This document shows positions 16,015 through 24,694 of a DNA stretch of 64,000 nt, in pieces. The position numbers and the translations under genes were made by a program. The DNA lies in NCBI GenBank assembly GCA_038210135.1, contig JBBQWZ010000001.1, positions 124,001 through 188,000 of the forward strand, written 5' to 3'. The notes below the pieces were generated by a model. That model did not search any database. It saw only the letters and a list, made by a program, of their open reading frames with translations, and had not been told where the DNA came from. The number at the start of each line of letters is the position of its first letter. The first letter of the stretch is position 1. Origin of the DNA: JBBQWZ01 sp038210135 (lineage in GTDB: Bacteria > Acidobacteriota > Terriglobia > Bryobacterales > Bryobacteraceae).

Positions 16015-17985
16015 TTACTGCTCCAGATACGTGTACCCGTTTAATCCGTCTTCGTAGAAACGAAGCAGCCGGCCAGATTCCTCGTAGCCCATTCGCCCGT
16101 CGCTGACCGCTTTTTCGACATCTCGTCGGAATTGCTCGAGCAGCGTTTTGGCATTGAACTGCACGTAATCCAGGACTTCCCGCACGGTGTCACCCTGAAT
16201 GACGGCGTCGAGCCGGGGTTCGCCGCGCTCGTCGATGCTGACGTGCACCGCGTTCGTGTCTCCAAATAGATTGTGGAGATCGCCGAGGATTTCCTGATAC
16301 GCGCCGACCAGGAACGCGCCGAGGAAGTACGGCTTATCTTCACTGAACGCGTGCAGCGGGAGCGTCTTTTTCACGTCGCGACGATCGATGAATTGATCGA
16401 CCTTGCCGTCGGAATCGCACGAGATGTCGCCCAGAATCGCATGGCGCGTCGGCTGCTCATCCAGCCGGTGGATCGGCAAAATAGGGAACAGCTGTTTTAC
16501 CGCCCAGCTATCCGGCATGCTTTGAAACAGCGAGAAATTGCAGAAGTACGTGTCGGAAAGCAGTCCGTCCAGGCCTTCGAGGTCTTCCGGAAAGTAATCC
16601 AGTTCCGACGCCATCTTTTGGATCCGGCGGCAGATGGTCCAGTACAGATTTTCGGCGAGACTGCGTTGGCGGAGCGGAAGGTAACCAAGGCTGAATAGGT
16701 TGAGGGCCGAATCGAGAGCCTGTTGCGCGTCGTGGAAGCTCTCGAGCAAATTTTTGTTGCTGAGGCTCTTGTACGTTTCGAGAAGGTCCGCAAGGGGCTG
16801 TTCCGCGTCGTCCGGGACATCGTTGGTGTTGATTTCGGTTTCGCCGAATCCGGTAACTCCCAGGACATTGAATACCAGAACACTGTGATAGGCCGCGATC
16901 GCGCGGCCGCTCTCCGAAATGATCGTCGGATGAGCAACTTCGGCTTCGTCGCAGACGCTCTGCACGTGGTAGACGACGTCGTTTGCGTATTCCTGTAGCG
17001 TGTAGTTGACGCTCGATTCGAAATCCGTTTGCGATCCGTCGTAGTCGATCCCGAGTCCGCCACCGACGTCCAGATACTGGAGGCCCGCGCCGGCGCGCCG
17101 GAGTTCGACATAAACACGGGCGGCTTCGGTCACCGCGCCTTTGATCTGGCGGATATTCGTGATCTGGCTGCCAAGATGGAAATGCAGAAGCTGTAGGCAG
17201 TCTTCCATGCCGCGAGCTTTCAACTCATCGAGAGCTTTTAGGGCTTCGGTAACTGTGAGGCCAAACTTCGACCGGTATCCGCCCGAGGATTTCCAGCGCC
17301 CCGAGCCGCGGCTTGCCAGTTTAACCCGCACACCGATCACCGGCTTCACGCCAACGCGCTCGGAGTGCTTCATGATCAGATCGAGTTCTGTGTATTTCTC
17401 GACAACCGGGATGATGTGGCGCCCGATCTTGGTCGCGAGCATCACCATCTCGATATATTCATCGTCCTTGAATCCGTTGCAGATGATCGGCGTTTCGTTG
17501 TCAGCAACGGCGAGCACGGCAAGCAGCTCCGGTTTGGACCCGGCTTCAAGACCGAATTTGTAGGGCTTGCCGAATTCAAAGACCTCTTCGACGACGTGCC
17601 TCTGCTGATTCACCTTGATCGGGAAGACGCAGGAATAGTTGCCTTTGTAGGCGTGCTCGGTGATCGCGCTCTGGAACGCGTTGTACATGTCACCGAGCCG
17701 ATCTTTGAGAATTTCGCCGAAGCGGATCAGGATTGGTAGGGAGATGCCGCGCAGTTGCAGCGTGTCGATTAATTCTTTCAAATCGACCTTGCGGTTCACG
17801 TCCTTGTTGGGGTGTACCCAGACGTTGCCATTGGTGCCGATCGAAAAATAGCCCTTGCCCCAGCTTGCGACGTCATACAGCTCGCCGGCGTCCACCGTCG
17901 TCCAGCGGTCCGCCGGTTCGCGGACGGTGGGGTTGTCAGTTACCTTGAGATTCAACTCTCGTGCGCTCCTCTTCAGCTCCGGCAT
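16015..17985 (-). CDS. speA: Biosynthetic arginine decarboxylase
   Basis: SpeA is a PLP enzyme that converts arginine to agmatine, the first step of one putrescine/spermidine route. The 656-residue product matches the family over its length: 'ELYDVASWGKGYFSIGTNGNVWVHP', the PLP-lysine region 'VFPIKVNQQRHVVEEV', 'GLEAGSKPELLAVLAV', 'HFHLGSQI', 'DVGGGLGIDYDGSQ' and the C-terminal 'FQSMPDSWAV'. I chose the ATG at 17985. An ATG at 18075 would add 30 residues and overlap, in opposite strands, the start codon of the divergent SDR gene (shared CATG), leaving no promoter room. No agmatine-processing gene is nearby. Confidence 0.93.
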   Translation of the reverse strand: MPELKRSARELNLKVTDNPTVREPADRWTTVDAGELYDVASWGKGYFSIGTNGNVWVHPNKDVNRKVDLKELIDTLQLRGISLPILIRFGEILKDRLGDMYNAFQSAITEHAYKGNYSCVFPIKVNQQRHVVEEVFEFGKPYKFGLEAGSKPELLAVLAVADNETPIICNGFKDDEYIEMVMLATKIGRHIIPVVEKYTELDLIMKHSERVGVKPVIGVRVKLASRGSGRWKSSGGYRSKFGLTVTEALKALDELKARGMEDCLQLLHFHLGSQITNIRQIKGAVTEAARVYVELRRAGAGLQYLDVGGGLGIDYDGSQTDFESSVNYTLQEYANDVVYHVQSVCDEAEVAHPTIISESGRAIAAYHSVLVFNVLGVTGFGETEINTNDVPDDAEQPLADLLETYKSLSNKNLLESFHDAQQALDSALNLFSLGYLPLRQRSLAENLYWTICRRIQKMASELDYFPEDLEGLDGLLSDTYFCNFSLFQSMPDSWAVKQLFPILPIHRLDEQPTRHAILGDISCDSDGKVDQFIDRRDVKKTLPLHAFSEDKPYFLGAFLVGAYQEILGDLHNLFGDTNAVHVSIDERGEPRLDAVIQGDTVREVLDYVQFNAKTLLEQFRRDVEKAVSDGRMGYEESGRLLRFYEDGLNGYTYLEQ

Positions 17986-18073
17986 CGACGTCTGCGCCGA
18001 TGCATAAACATGCACTTTCAGTTTCGTTGGATTTGTCCGGCGCGGCAACTGTATTTTTGTTACAACTTGGCTC

Positions 18074-18826
18074 ATGACTCTTTCGGGTAAGGTGGCGATT
18101 GTCACCGGCGCGGCGCAGGGAATCGGCCGCGCGATCGCGGTCGAGTTAGCGCGGGCCGGCGCAGCAGTGGTTCTTGCCGACTTGAACGATGCCTCCGCAA
18201 CCGCTGAAGAGATTCGTGTGATGGGCGCGGAATCGCTGATTGTGCCCACGGATGTAAGCAATGCGAATGACGTCGAGCACTTGATTTCACGCGCGTTGGA
18301 GAACTTCGGGCGGCTGGATTTCCTGGTGAACAACGCCGGTCGTCAGACTTGGGCGCCGCTGCTGGATCTAACTCTTGAGGACTGGAATCACACCCTTGCC
18401 GTGAACCTGACTGGCTCGTTTCTTTGCACCCAGCACGCAGCGAGGTGGATGAAAGATCATGGCGGCGGAAGAATATTTAATCTAGGCTCCGGCTGCAACA
18501 AGCACGCCTTCCCCAATCTCGTGGACTATACAGCGAGTCGCGGCGGAATCGAGATGTTCACGAAATCCGCGGCGGTGGAGTTGGGGCGGTACGGAATCAA
18601 CGTGAATTGCATCGCGCCTGGCGCCATCGAGACAGAACGGACAAAGGCCGAATTGCCGGATTACGCTGGCTCGTGGTCGAAGCTCACCCCGCTAGGCAGG
18701 ATCGGCCAACCGGTCGATGTAGCGAGGTTGATTGTGGCGCTGTGTGGTGACGTGGGAGATTTTATAACCGGTCAAACGATCTGGGTGGACGGCGGATTGT
18801 TTTCGCGCGCGCCTTGGGTGGAATGA
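18074..18826 (+). CDS. Short-chain dehydrogenase/reductase (SDR) with Arg in place of the catalytic Lys
   Basis: The 250-residue product is a classical SDR: NAD(P)-binding TGxxxGIG ('VTGAAQGIG', residues 10-18), NNAG, catalytic Ser139 and Tyr152, and the C-terminal 'FITGQTIWVDGG'. The usual YxxxK reads Y-T-A-S-R, so the catalytic Lys is Arg156. Asp36 ('VVLADLND') favours NAD(H). The substrate is unknown. The start codon fits the family N-terminus; no ribosome-binding site is visible. It is divergent from speA. Confidence 0.88.
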   Translation: MTLSGKVAIVTGAAQGIGRAIAVELARAGAAVVLADLNDASATAEEIRVMGAESLIVPTDVSNANDVEHLISRALENFGRLDFLVNNAGRQTWAPLLDLTLEDWNHTLAVNLTGSFLCTQHAARWMKDHGGGRIFNLGSGCNKHAFPNLVDYTASRGGIEMFTKSAAVELGRYGINVNCIAPGAIETERTKAELPDYAGSWSKLTPLGRIGQPVDVARLIVALCGDVGDFITGQTIWVDGGLFSRAPWVE

Positions 18827-18833
18827 TAGGGTG

Positions 18834-18854
18834 GCATAGGCCTCCGGCCTGTGC
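18834..18854. other. Short GC-rich hairpin between the SDR gene and gyrB
   Basis: Arms GCATAGGCC and GGCCTGTGC pair over nine bases (one G-T) around a three-base loop. It lies between two convergent stop codons and may slow or end transcription, but there is no T-run. It could be one copy of a dispersed repeat, which cannot be judged from one window. Confidence 0.35.
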
Positions 18855-18906
18855 TCCAAGGCAAACGGATACGCAGTCTATCAAGCCAAGCAAGATCGGG
18901 TGATTG

Positions 18907-21327
18907 CTACACGTCCAGATTGCGAACGTCGAGGGCGTTATCCTCAATGAACTTGCGCCTGGACTCGACATCCTCGCCCATCAGGGTCGTAAAGATATGA
19001 TCGGTCTCGACGAGATCTTCCACAGAAACCTTCAACAGCGTCCGGGTTTCCGCGTTCATGGTCGTTGACCACAGCTGTTCGGCGTTCATTTCGCCGAGTC
19101 CCTTATACCGCTGAACCTGGACTTCGCGCGTGCCTTCGCCGCGGATGTAGGACAGAAGGTCGCGCCAGAAGGTGAGAACTTCACGCGATCCGTTTTCCTT
19201 CATCACAGTGAAGGGCGGCTTGTTGAATTTCGAAATCTGCCTTGCAAACGCTCGCATGCGCTTGTACTCGGCTTGCGACGCGAGATCGATGCCGATGATG
19301 CGTTCGCCGTTGGTTTGATCGCGAAACGAAACGAAGTACGAGGAGTGCTCCTCGTCGTGGCCCATTTCGCAGGGGATCTTCGCAGCCTTCAGTTTGTCGA
19401 GCACCTGGTGCAGGTTCGCCTTGTCGCTGAAATCCGCTTTGGTATCGATTTTGAGATCGACATCCGCGAGAATTTCAACCGCAATCGCTTCGCGGAGCCG
19501 GCGCTCCAGGCGCTTGAAGATCTGCTGATATTCGTCGAGCGACATCAGGAAGCTGCGGAGCTCGCCGCCTTCAATGGTTTGCTTCGCGCCTTCGACGCCG
19601 TATTCCACCTTCAGATTTTCGGTCGCGCGGCGGAGAATTTCGCGGGTGAATTCCTTGTCATCCTTGATGTACTTCTCGCTCTTGCCTTTCTTGATTCGGT
19701 AGAGCGGCGGCTGCGCGATGAACACGTGACCGCGATCGATCAGCTCCTGCATATGGCGGAAGAAGAAGGTCAGCAGCAGCGTCCGGATATGCGATCCGTC
19801 CACGTCGGCGTCGGTCATGATGATGATCTTGCCGTAGCGCAACCGCGTGGCGTCGAAATCGTCTTTACCGATTCCGGTGCCGATCGCGGTGATCATCGCA
19901 CGAATTTCTTCGTGGCCCAGCATTTTGTCGTAGCGGGCTTTCTCCACATTGAGAATTTTTCCGCGTAACGGAAGAATTGCCTGGTTGCGCCGGTCGCGGC
20001 CGCCCTTCGCTGTGCCGCCCGCCGATTCGCCTTCGACCAGGAACAGCTCGCATTTCTCCGGATCGCGCTCCTGGCAATCCGCGAGTTTGCCCGGTAGGCC
20101 GCCGGAATCGAGCGCGCCCTTGCGACGCGTCAGATCGCGAGCCTTACGGGCGGCTTCTCGGGCTCGAGATGCATCGATCGCTTTCGAAATGATCTTCTTC
20201 ATCACCGACGGGGTCTTGTCGAAGAATTCGCCGAGCTTTTCGTTGATCAGTTGGACCACGAACCCGGCGATGTCGGAGTTGAGCTTGCCCTTGGTCTGGC
20301 CTTCAAATTGAGGTTGCGGCAGTTTGACGCTGATGACGGCCGTGAGGCCTTCGCGAACGTCGTCGCCGCTCAGATTTTCTTTGACGTCCTTGAACAGACC
20401 GGCCGCCTTCGCGGCGCGGTTAATGGTCTGCGTCAGCGCGCTGCGAAATCCGGAAAGATGCGATCCGCCATCCACTGTGTTGATGTTGTTCGCAAAGCTG
20501 AAAACGTTCTCGACATAGGTGTCGTTGTACTGCAACGCCACCTCCATCGTCAGCTGCCCACCGTTCGTCATGTCCCGCTCGCCCTCGAAGTAGATGGGCT
20601 TGTCATGCAGGACGGCCTTGCCTTTGTTGAGATGCTTGATGAACTCGGCGATTCCGCCTTCGTAGTGGAACTCGTGCTTCTTGTTCTCTTCGCGCTCATC
20701 GGTCAGCGTGATCACGAGACCCTTGTTCAGGAACGCCAGTTCACGCAGCCGTTTGGCCAAGATATCGAAATTGAACGTGGTCGAATCCATGATCGTGGAA
20801 TCCGGCCTGAACGTAATTTTAGTGCCCGTCTTGCGGCCGGCTTTGCCGGTTTTCGTTAATGGCCCCTGTGGAACACCTTTCGCGTAGTCCTGTTCGTAGG
20901 TGCCACCTTCGCGCCAGATTTCGAGGTGCAGTTCTTCCGACAAGGCGTTGACGCAGCTGACGCCGACGCCATGCAGACCGCCAGAAACTTTGTAACTGTT
21001 CGAATCGAATTTGCCGCCGGCGTGCAGCTTGGTCATCACGACTTCCGCCGCGGAGATGCCTTCCTCGTGCATGTCTACCGGAATACCGCGGCCGTTATCG
21101 ACCACCGTGATCGAGTTGTCGATATGGATGGTGACGTGAATTTCGTTGCAATATCCGGCGAGGGCTTCGTCTACTGAGTTGTCCACGACTTCGTAAACGA
21201 GGTGGTGCAGGCCGGCGTCGCCGGTCGAGCCGATATACATGGCGGGCCGGAGGCGAACTGCCTCCAGTCCCTCGAGCACCTTGATGCTACTCGAGTCATA
21301 AACGTCGGCCATATCCTTGGTTGCCAT
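18907..21327 (-). CDS. gyrB: DNA gyrase subunit B
   Basis: GyrB is the ATPase subunit that with GyrA introduces negative supercoils. The 806-residue product has the GHKL ATPase ('YIGSTGDAGLHHLVYEVVDNSVDEA', 'VVDNGRGIPVDMH', 'GGLHGVGVSCVNALS'), the transducer domain, the Toprim motifs ('LFLVEGESAGGTAKGGRDR', 'IIIMTDADVDGSHIRTLL') and the C-terminal 'QRYKGLGEMNAEQLWSTTMN'. No intein is present. It follows dnaN by 52 bp with no recF between them. Confidence 0.97.
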   Translation of the reverse strand: MATKDMADVYDSSSIKVLEGLEAVRLRPAMYIGSTGDAGLHHLVYEVVDNSVDEALAGYCNEIHVTIHIDNSITVVDNGRGIPVDMHEEGISAAEVVMTKLHAGGKFDSNSYKVSGGLHGVGVSCVNALSEELHLEIWREGGTYEQDYAKGVPQGPLTKTGKAGRKTGTKITFRPDSTIMDSTTFNFDILAKRLRELAFLNKGLVITLTDEREENKKHEFHYEGGIAEFIKHLNKGKAVLHDKPIYFEGERDMTNGGQLTMEVALQYNDTYVENVFSFANNINTVDGGSHLSGFRSALTQTINRAAKAAGLFKDVKENLSGDDVREGLTAVISVKLPQPQFEGQTKGKLNSDIAGFVVQLINEKLGEFFDKTPSVMKKIISKAIDASRAREAARKARDLTRRKGALDSGGLPGKLADCQERDPEKCELFLVEGESAGGTAKGGRDRRNQAILPLRGKILNVEKARYDKMLGHEEIRAMITAIGTGIGKDDFDATRLRYGKIIIMTDADVDGSHIRTLLLTFFFRHMQELIDRGHVFIAQPPLYRIKKGKSEKYIKDDKEFTREILRRATENLKVEYGVEGAKQTIEGGELRSFLMSLDEYQQIFKRLERRLREAIAVEILADVDLKIDTKADFSDKANLHQVLDKLKAAKIPCEMGHDEEHSSYFVSFRDQTNGERIIGIDLASQAEYKRMRAFARQISKFNKPPFTVMKENGSREVLTFWRDLLSYIRGEGTREVQVQRYKGLGEMNAEQLWSTTMNAETRTLLKVSVEDLVETDHIFTTLMGEDVESRRKFIEDNALDVRNLDV

Positions 21328-21379
21328 GAAACTCCAGAACTTGAACTTGTTACTTCTTGCTTGATCGAAGGGCCGCGGA

Positions 21380-22501
21380 TCAGATGCGCATCGGCATGAT
21401 CACGTAGCGATACGAATATTTTTCGCCTTCTTCGGCTTGACTGGGACGAAGCTCTCCGGCGCTGTGCGGATCCTTGAAGCGGAATTCAACCTGTGGCTCC
21501 GCGATCGCGCGGAGGAAGTCGAGAAGATAACCGGCATTGAAGCCGATTTCAACCGACGGACCGTCATAGGTGGTCGGTATGCTTTCTTCGGATTCGCCGG
21601 TGTCGGAAACGGAAGAGTGAATTTTGACTTCTCCGTTGGCCGTCTGCACGCGTATCGCGCGCGATCGTTCGTCGGAAAACTGAGCGACACGTTCGATGGC
21701 GCTCCGCAGTTCGTCCCGCTGCAGAATGACGCTGTGTGGCTGGTCTTTCGGAAGAACGCGTTCGAAATCGGGGAAGTTGCCGGTCAGTTTGCGACTCAGC
21801 AATAGGCGTTCGCCGATTCGGAAGAATAGGTGATTTTCGTCGCCCGAGAATTGGACGTTTGCGCCCGCCGCAGCGTCAGCGGCAAATTTTAGAATTTCGC
21901 CCATGGCTTTACGAGGTAGCAACGCCTTGTAGGATCCGGCTACGCCGGGCATGTCGGCGGGCAGTTCGACCATAGAGAGACGATGGCCGTCGGTGGCCAC
22001 CATAGTCAGGCTCTTCGGCTTGAGGATCAGGAGGGCGCCATTCAGAGTGAATCGCGACTCTTCCGTCGAGATGCCGAAAATCGTCTTGCTGATCATCGAC
22101 GCGAGCGCGTGGATCGGAATTTCCGCGAGCGTGTCAGGCATCTTCGGCAATTCCGGAAAACTGTCGCGCGACATACCGGCGATCCGCGTACGTGACCTTC
22201 CGCAGATGATGCTCGCCCAGTGGTTGTCTTGCAGCTTCACCTGGATGTCGGAATCCGGCAGCAGCCGTACGTAGTCGAGAAGGCGGCGCGCTGGAATGGT
22301 GCCAGCGCCGGCTTTCTTGACCTTCGCCGGGCAGGAGCAACGAATGCCGAGTTCGAGATCCGTGGCTGTGAGATAGATCCGATCGCCATCGGCTTCGACC
22401 AGGACGTTGGACAGGATCGGAATCGTCGTCTTCTTTTCGACGACACCCTGGGAGAGGTTCAGCTCTTTTACGAGATCTGCCTTGCTAACTGTGAACTCCA
22501 T
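21380..22501 (-). CDS. dnaN: DNA polymerase III beta subunit (sliding clamp)
   Basis: The ring-shaped clamp tethers the replicative polymerase to DNA. The 373-residue product begins 'MEFTVSKADLVKELNLSQGVVEKKTTIPILSNVLVEA', has the three repeated clamp domains, and ends with the family tail 'YRYVIMPMRI', whose last residues form part of the protein-binding pocket. It lies 285 bp downstream of dnaA and has its own candidate extended -10 promoter near 22650. Confidence 0.97.
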   Translation of the reverse strand: MEFTVSKADLVKELNLSQGVVEKKTTIPILSNVLVEADGDRIYLTATDLELGIRCSCPAKVKKAGAGTIPARRLLDYVRLLPDSDIQVKLQDNHWASIICGRSRTRIAGMSRDSFPELPKMPDTLAEIPIHALASMISKTIFGISTEESRFTLNGALLILKPKSLTMVATDGHRLSMVELPADMPGVAGSYKALLPRKAMGEILKFAADAAAGANVQFSGDENHLFFRIGERLLLSRKLTGNFPDFERVLPKDQPHSVILQRDELRSAIERVAQFSDERSRAIRVQTANGEVKIHSSVSDTGESEESIPTTYDGPSVEIGFNAGYLLDFLRAIAEPQVEFRFKDPHSAGELRPSQAEEGEKYSYRYVIMPMRI

Positions 22502-22645
22502 GTCGAGGCCTCAATGCCACACCGATATCAGACCCTGGCGAGCGGCTCTTGCTGCCGCGCGCTCTGTTCTTTCTTCTGTTCTAAGGAACTATATAGAGAG
22601 AGAACAAGTTGATTCAGTGTTGTGGATTTGTCGAAATCTACCTAA

Positions 22646-22654
22646 AGTATAGCA
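22646..22654 (-). promoter_or_regulatory. Extended -10 promoter upstream of dnaN
   Basis: On the minus strand TGC-TATACT lies about 145 bp before the dnaN ATG, within the 285-bp dnaA-dnaN gap. The 13-mer around it (TTTGCTATACTTT) is identical to that at the rpmH promoter. Just downstream in the direction of transcription, minus-strand AAATCCACA (22621-22629) has the seven-base core of a DnaA box, so DnaA feedback on dnaN is possible. Confidence 0.5.
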
Positions 22655-22786
22655 AATGCAATCCGTTTGCGTCTCGCCAACCTGTGCGAAACCGGGTTGT
22701 TACCCCCTAAAAACTCGCGGGGTACCCGGCTTTCCACCGATGCCCTCAGGGCGTCCTTGAGCTGCTGTGTGAATATCGCGTTAAAG

Positions 22787-24091
22787 TCATTGGATAGAAT
22801 CGATTACGCTGAGGATGATTCTGTTCAATTCAGTATCCTGGTGCCGTAGCTTCTCAATCCTGTGCACGGAGTGCAGGACGGTGGTGTGATGTTTTCCACC
22901 AAAGGCCCGGCCGATCTCGGGTAGCGATGCCCCGGTGAGCTCCTTAATCAAATACATGGCGACTTGGCGAGGCCGCGAAATGATATGCGCGTTAGTCTTT
23001 TGCTTGAGTTGGGCTGGTTGCAAACTGTAGCGTTCCGCGACCGCGCGGACGATGGTATCCATGTTCACTTTGCGGTCATGGCCTGGGATCAGGTACTTCA
23101 GAACCTGTTGGGCCATGGCAAGGCTGATCGGCTCCCCGGTGACGGAGGAGTAGGCGATGAGTTTGATCAACGACCCTTCAAGCTCCCGCACGTTGGATTT
23201 GGTCTTGGTCGCCATGAAGTCGCGGACGTTCTCGGGGAGATGCACGCCTTCCTGCGCCGCTTTGCCGTCCAGGATCGCCATCTTCGTTTCGAGGTCCGGC
23301 GGCTGCATGTCCACCATCAGCCCCCACTCGAACCGGGAGCGAAGCCGTTCCACCAGGCCAGGCAATTGTTTGGGTGACGAGTCGCTAGAGATTACGATCT
23401 GCTTTTGATGATCGTAAAGCTCGTTGAACATGTGGAAGAATTCTTCCTGCGTTCGCTCCTTGCCGGCAATGGTCTGAATGTCATCGACAAGCAGGACATC
23501 GGCGGAGCGGTAATGACGATGGAATAGCGGCAGGCGGTCCGATTTGATGCAGCTGATCATCTCGTTCATGAAGCGCTCGCTCGAGGTATACACGATGCGC
23601 ATGCCCGCGAACTGAGTCTGAAGAGATTGCCCAATCGCGTGCATCAGATGCGTTTTGCCGATGCCGACTCCGCCATAGATGAAAAGCGGATTATAGCTAT
23701 GCGACGGGTTGTTCGCGACCGCTCTCGCCGCGGCATGCGCGAACTGGTTGCAGGATCCGACGACGAAGTTATCGAACTTGAATTTCGGGTTCAAGCTGGC
23801 TACCGGAGAGCTGAATACCGGCTCCGCTACAAAACCTGTTCGCGCGCTGGGCGCTTGCGGTTCGACGTGATAGATCACCTGCTTCACAGGTAGAGAGGAT
23901 TCGCGGATGGCAGCGCGAATCTCTTCGGCGTAAGCCTGTTCCATCCAGTCTTTGGTTACCGCGTCCGGAACCCGAAGCATCAGGCTGCCGGACTCGAATT
24001 GCATATACCCCGCTTTTTCGATCCAGTTATTAAAGGCGTCTGCTGTCAGCCGGGTACTTAGCCTCGACTTGATATCTTCCCATGCGTTCAT
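22787..24091 (-). CDS. dnaA: Chromosomal replication initiator protein DnaA
   Basis: DnaA binds 9-mer boxes at oriC and opens the duplex. The product, 434 residues from the chosen ATG, has domain I ('AWEDIKSRLSTRLTADAFNNWI'), a short linker, the AAA+ domain with Walker A 'GGVGIGKTHL' and Walker B 'VLLVDDIQ', and domain IV with the DnaA signature 'ASLPEIGRAFGGKHHTTVLHSV'. An in-frame GTG at 24103 would add four residues; the ATG at 24091 matches the family start (MNAW) better. The gap upstream holds the candidate origin. Confidence 0.97.
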   Translation of the reverse strand: MNAWEDIKSRLSTRLTADAFNNWIEKAGYMQFESGSLMLRVPDAVTKDWMEQAYAEEIRAAIRESSLPVKQVIYHVEPQAPSARTGFVAEPVFSSPVASLNPKFKFDNFVVGSCNQFAHAAARAVANNPSHSYNPLFIYGGVGIGKTHLMHAIGQSLQTQFAGMRIVYTSSERFMNEMISCIKSDRLPLFHRHYRSADVLLVDDIQTIAGKERTQEEFFHMFNELYDHQKQIVISSDSSPKQLPGLVERLRSRFEWGLMVDMQPPDLETKMAILDGKAAQEGVHLPENVRDFMATKTKSNVRELEGSLIKLIAYSSVTGEPISLAMAQQVLKYLIPGHDRKVNMDTIVRAVAERYSLQPAQLKQKTNAHIISRPRQVAMYLIKELTGASLPEIGRAFGGKHHTTVLHSVHRIEKLRHQDTELNRIILSVIDSIQ

Positions 24092-24201
24092 CGCGCAACT
24101 CACTCGTTTAGCGACTGGCGTTCAACAGGCCAGCCGCCCCAAAATTTCCGAATTTAGCCAAGAGGCGTTCAAAATGCAAAAAGGCCGCACAATTCCCACA
24201 T

Positions 24202-24223
24202 GATTTCCACAGCTGTGGAAATC
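24202..24223. promoter_or_regulatory. Perfect 22-bp palindrome of two inverted DnaA-box-like 9-mers
   Basis: The left half is GATTTCCACAG and the right half is its exact reverse complement. Each arm contains ATTTCCACA, an 8-of-9 match to TTWTNCACA. It lies 111 bp upstream of the dnaA start codon and so could serve as a DnaA binding site for origin function or for dnaA autoregulation. Another regulator's dimer site is possible. Confidence 0.6.
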
Positions 24224-24536
24224 CACGGCGCTTTGGTCGCTTGTTGGGGAGTTGCTTCGGCTTTTTTTGAAGACCTGCTGCCAAACCGGAACCCTAAAAT
24301 GTCCCAGTCTTGGCCTCAGCGGAATCTCAGTCTAGCACAAAAGCTCTTTCGCAAAGCAAGCCGCTTTTCAAAATTTTCTATTAGCATTATCAACAACTTA
24401 TGGACCTGTTTGGAGGACGACGAGAATCGTAAAACATTTCGTTTTGGAGATGTCGCAGCCACATTTCGAGGTCCAAATGCTGGCGGCGTCCGGTCTTGGG
24501 ACGCGAAGATTTCATGCGAATTCCGGACTGGCTGAT

Positions 24537-24565
24537 TTGACAGTTGAAGGCTTCCGAGAGAGAAT
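24537..24565 (+). promoter_or_regulatory. Promoter of the tRNA-Gly gene
   Basis: A consensus -35 TTGACA (24537-24542) is followed after 17 bp by GAGAAT (24560-24565), four of six to the -10 consensus. Transcription would begin about 8 bases before the mature tRNA 5' end. Confidence 0.55.
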
Positions 24566-24580
24566 TAAAGGTGGCAGCAA

Positions 24581-24656
<76 letters not shown>

Positions 24657-24694
24657 ATTCCCACCTTTCGCACCAAGTTCACCTGATTATTGCT

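Larger units (their letters stand above)
24092..24580. other. Candidate replication origin (oriC) upstream of dnaA
   Basis: This 489-bp gap between dnaA and tRNA-Gly holds a 22-bp perfect palindrome (24202-24223) made of two inverted ATTTCCACA boxes. Each differs from the TTWTNCACA DnaA box only at the first base. At 24387-24395 is TTATCAACA, one mismatch from the same consensus. Around 24365-24400 the sequence is AT-rich against a GC-rich background, suitable for an unwinding element. The start of the gap carries the dnaA promoter region, and its end the tRNA-Gly promoter. An open frame at 24200-24535 has no ribosome-binding site or family and is not called. Position beside dnaA, HU and parABS supports an origin; function is inferred. 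Confidence 0.6.

Noticed and set aside
24200..24535. Plus-strand 111-codon frame in the candidate origin
   Set aside because: No ribosome-binding site, begins inside the DnaA-box palindrome and has no recognisable fold.
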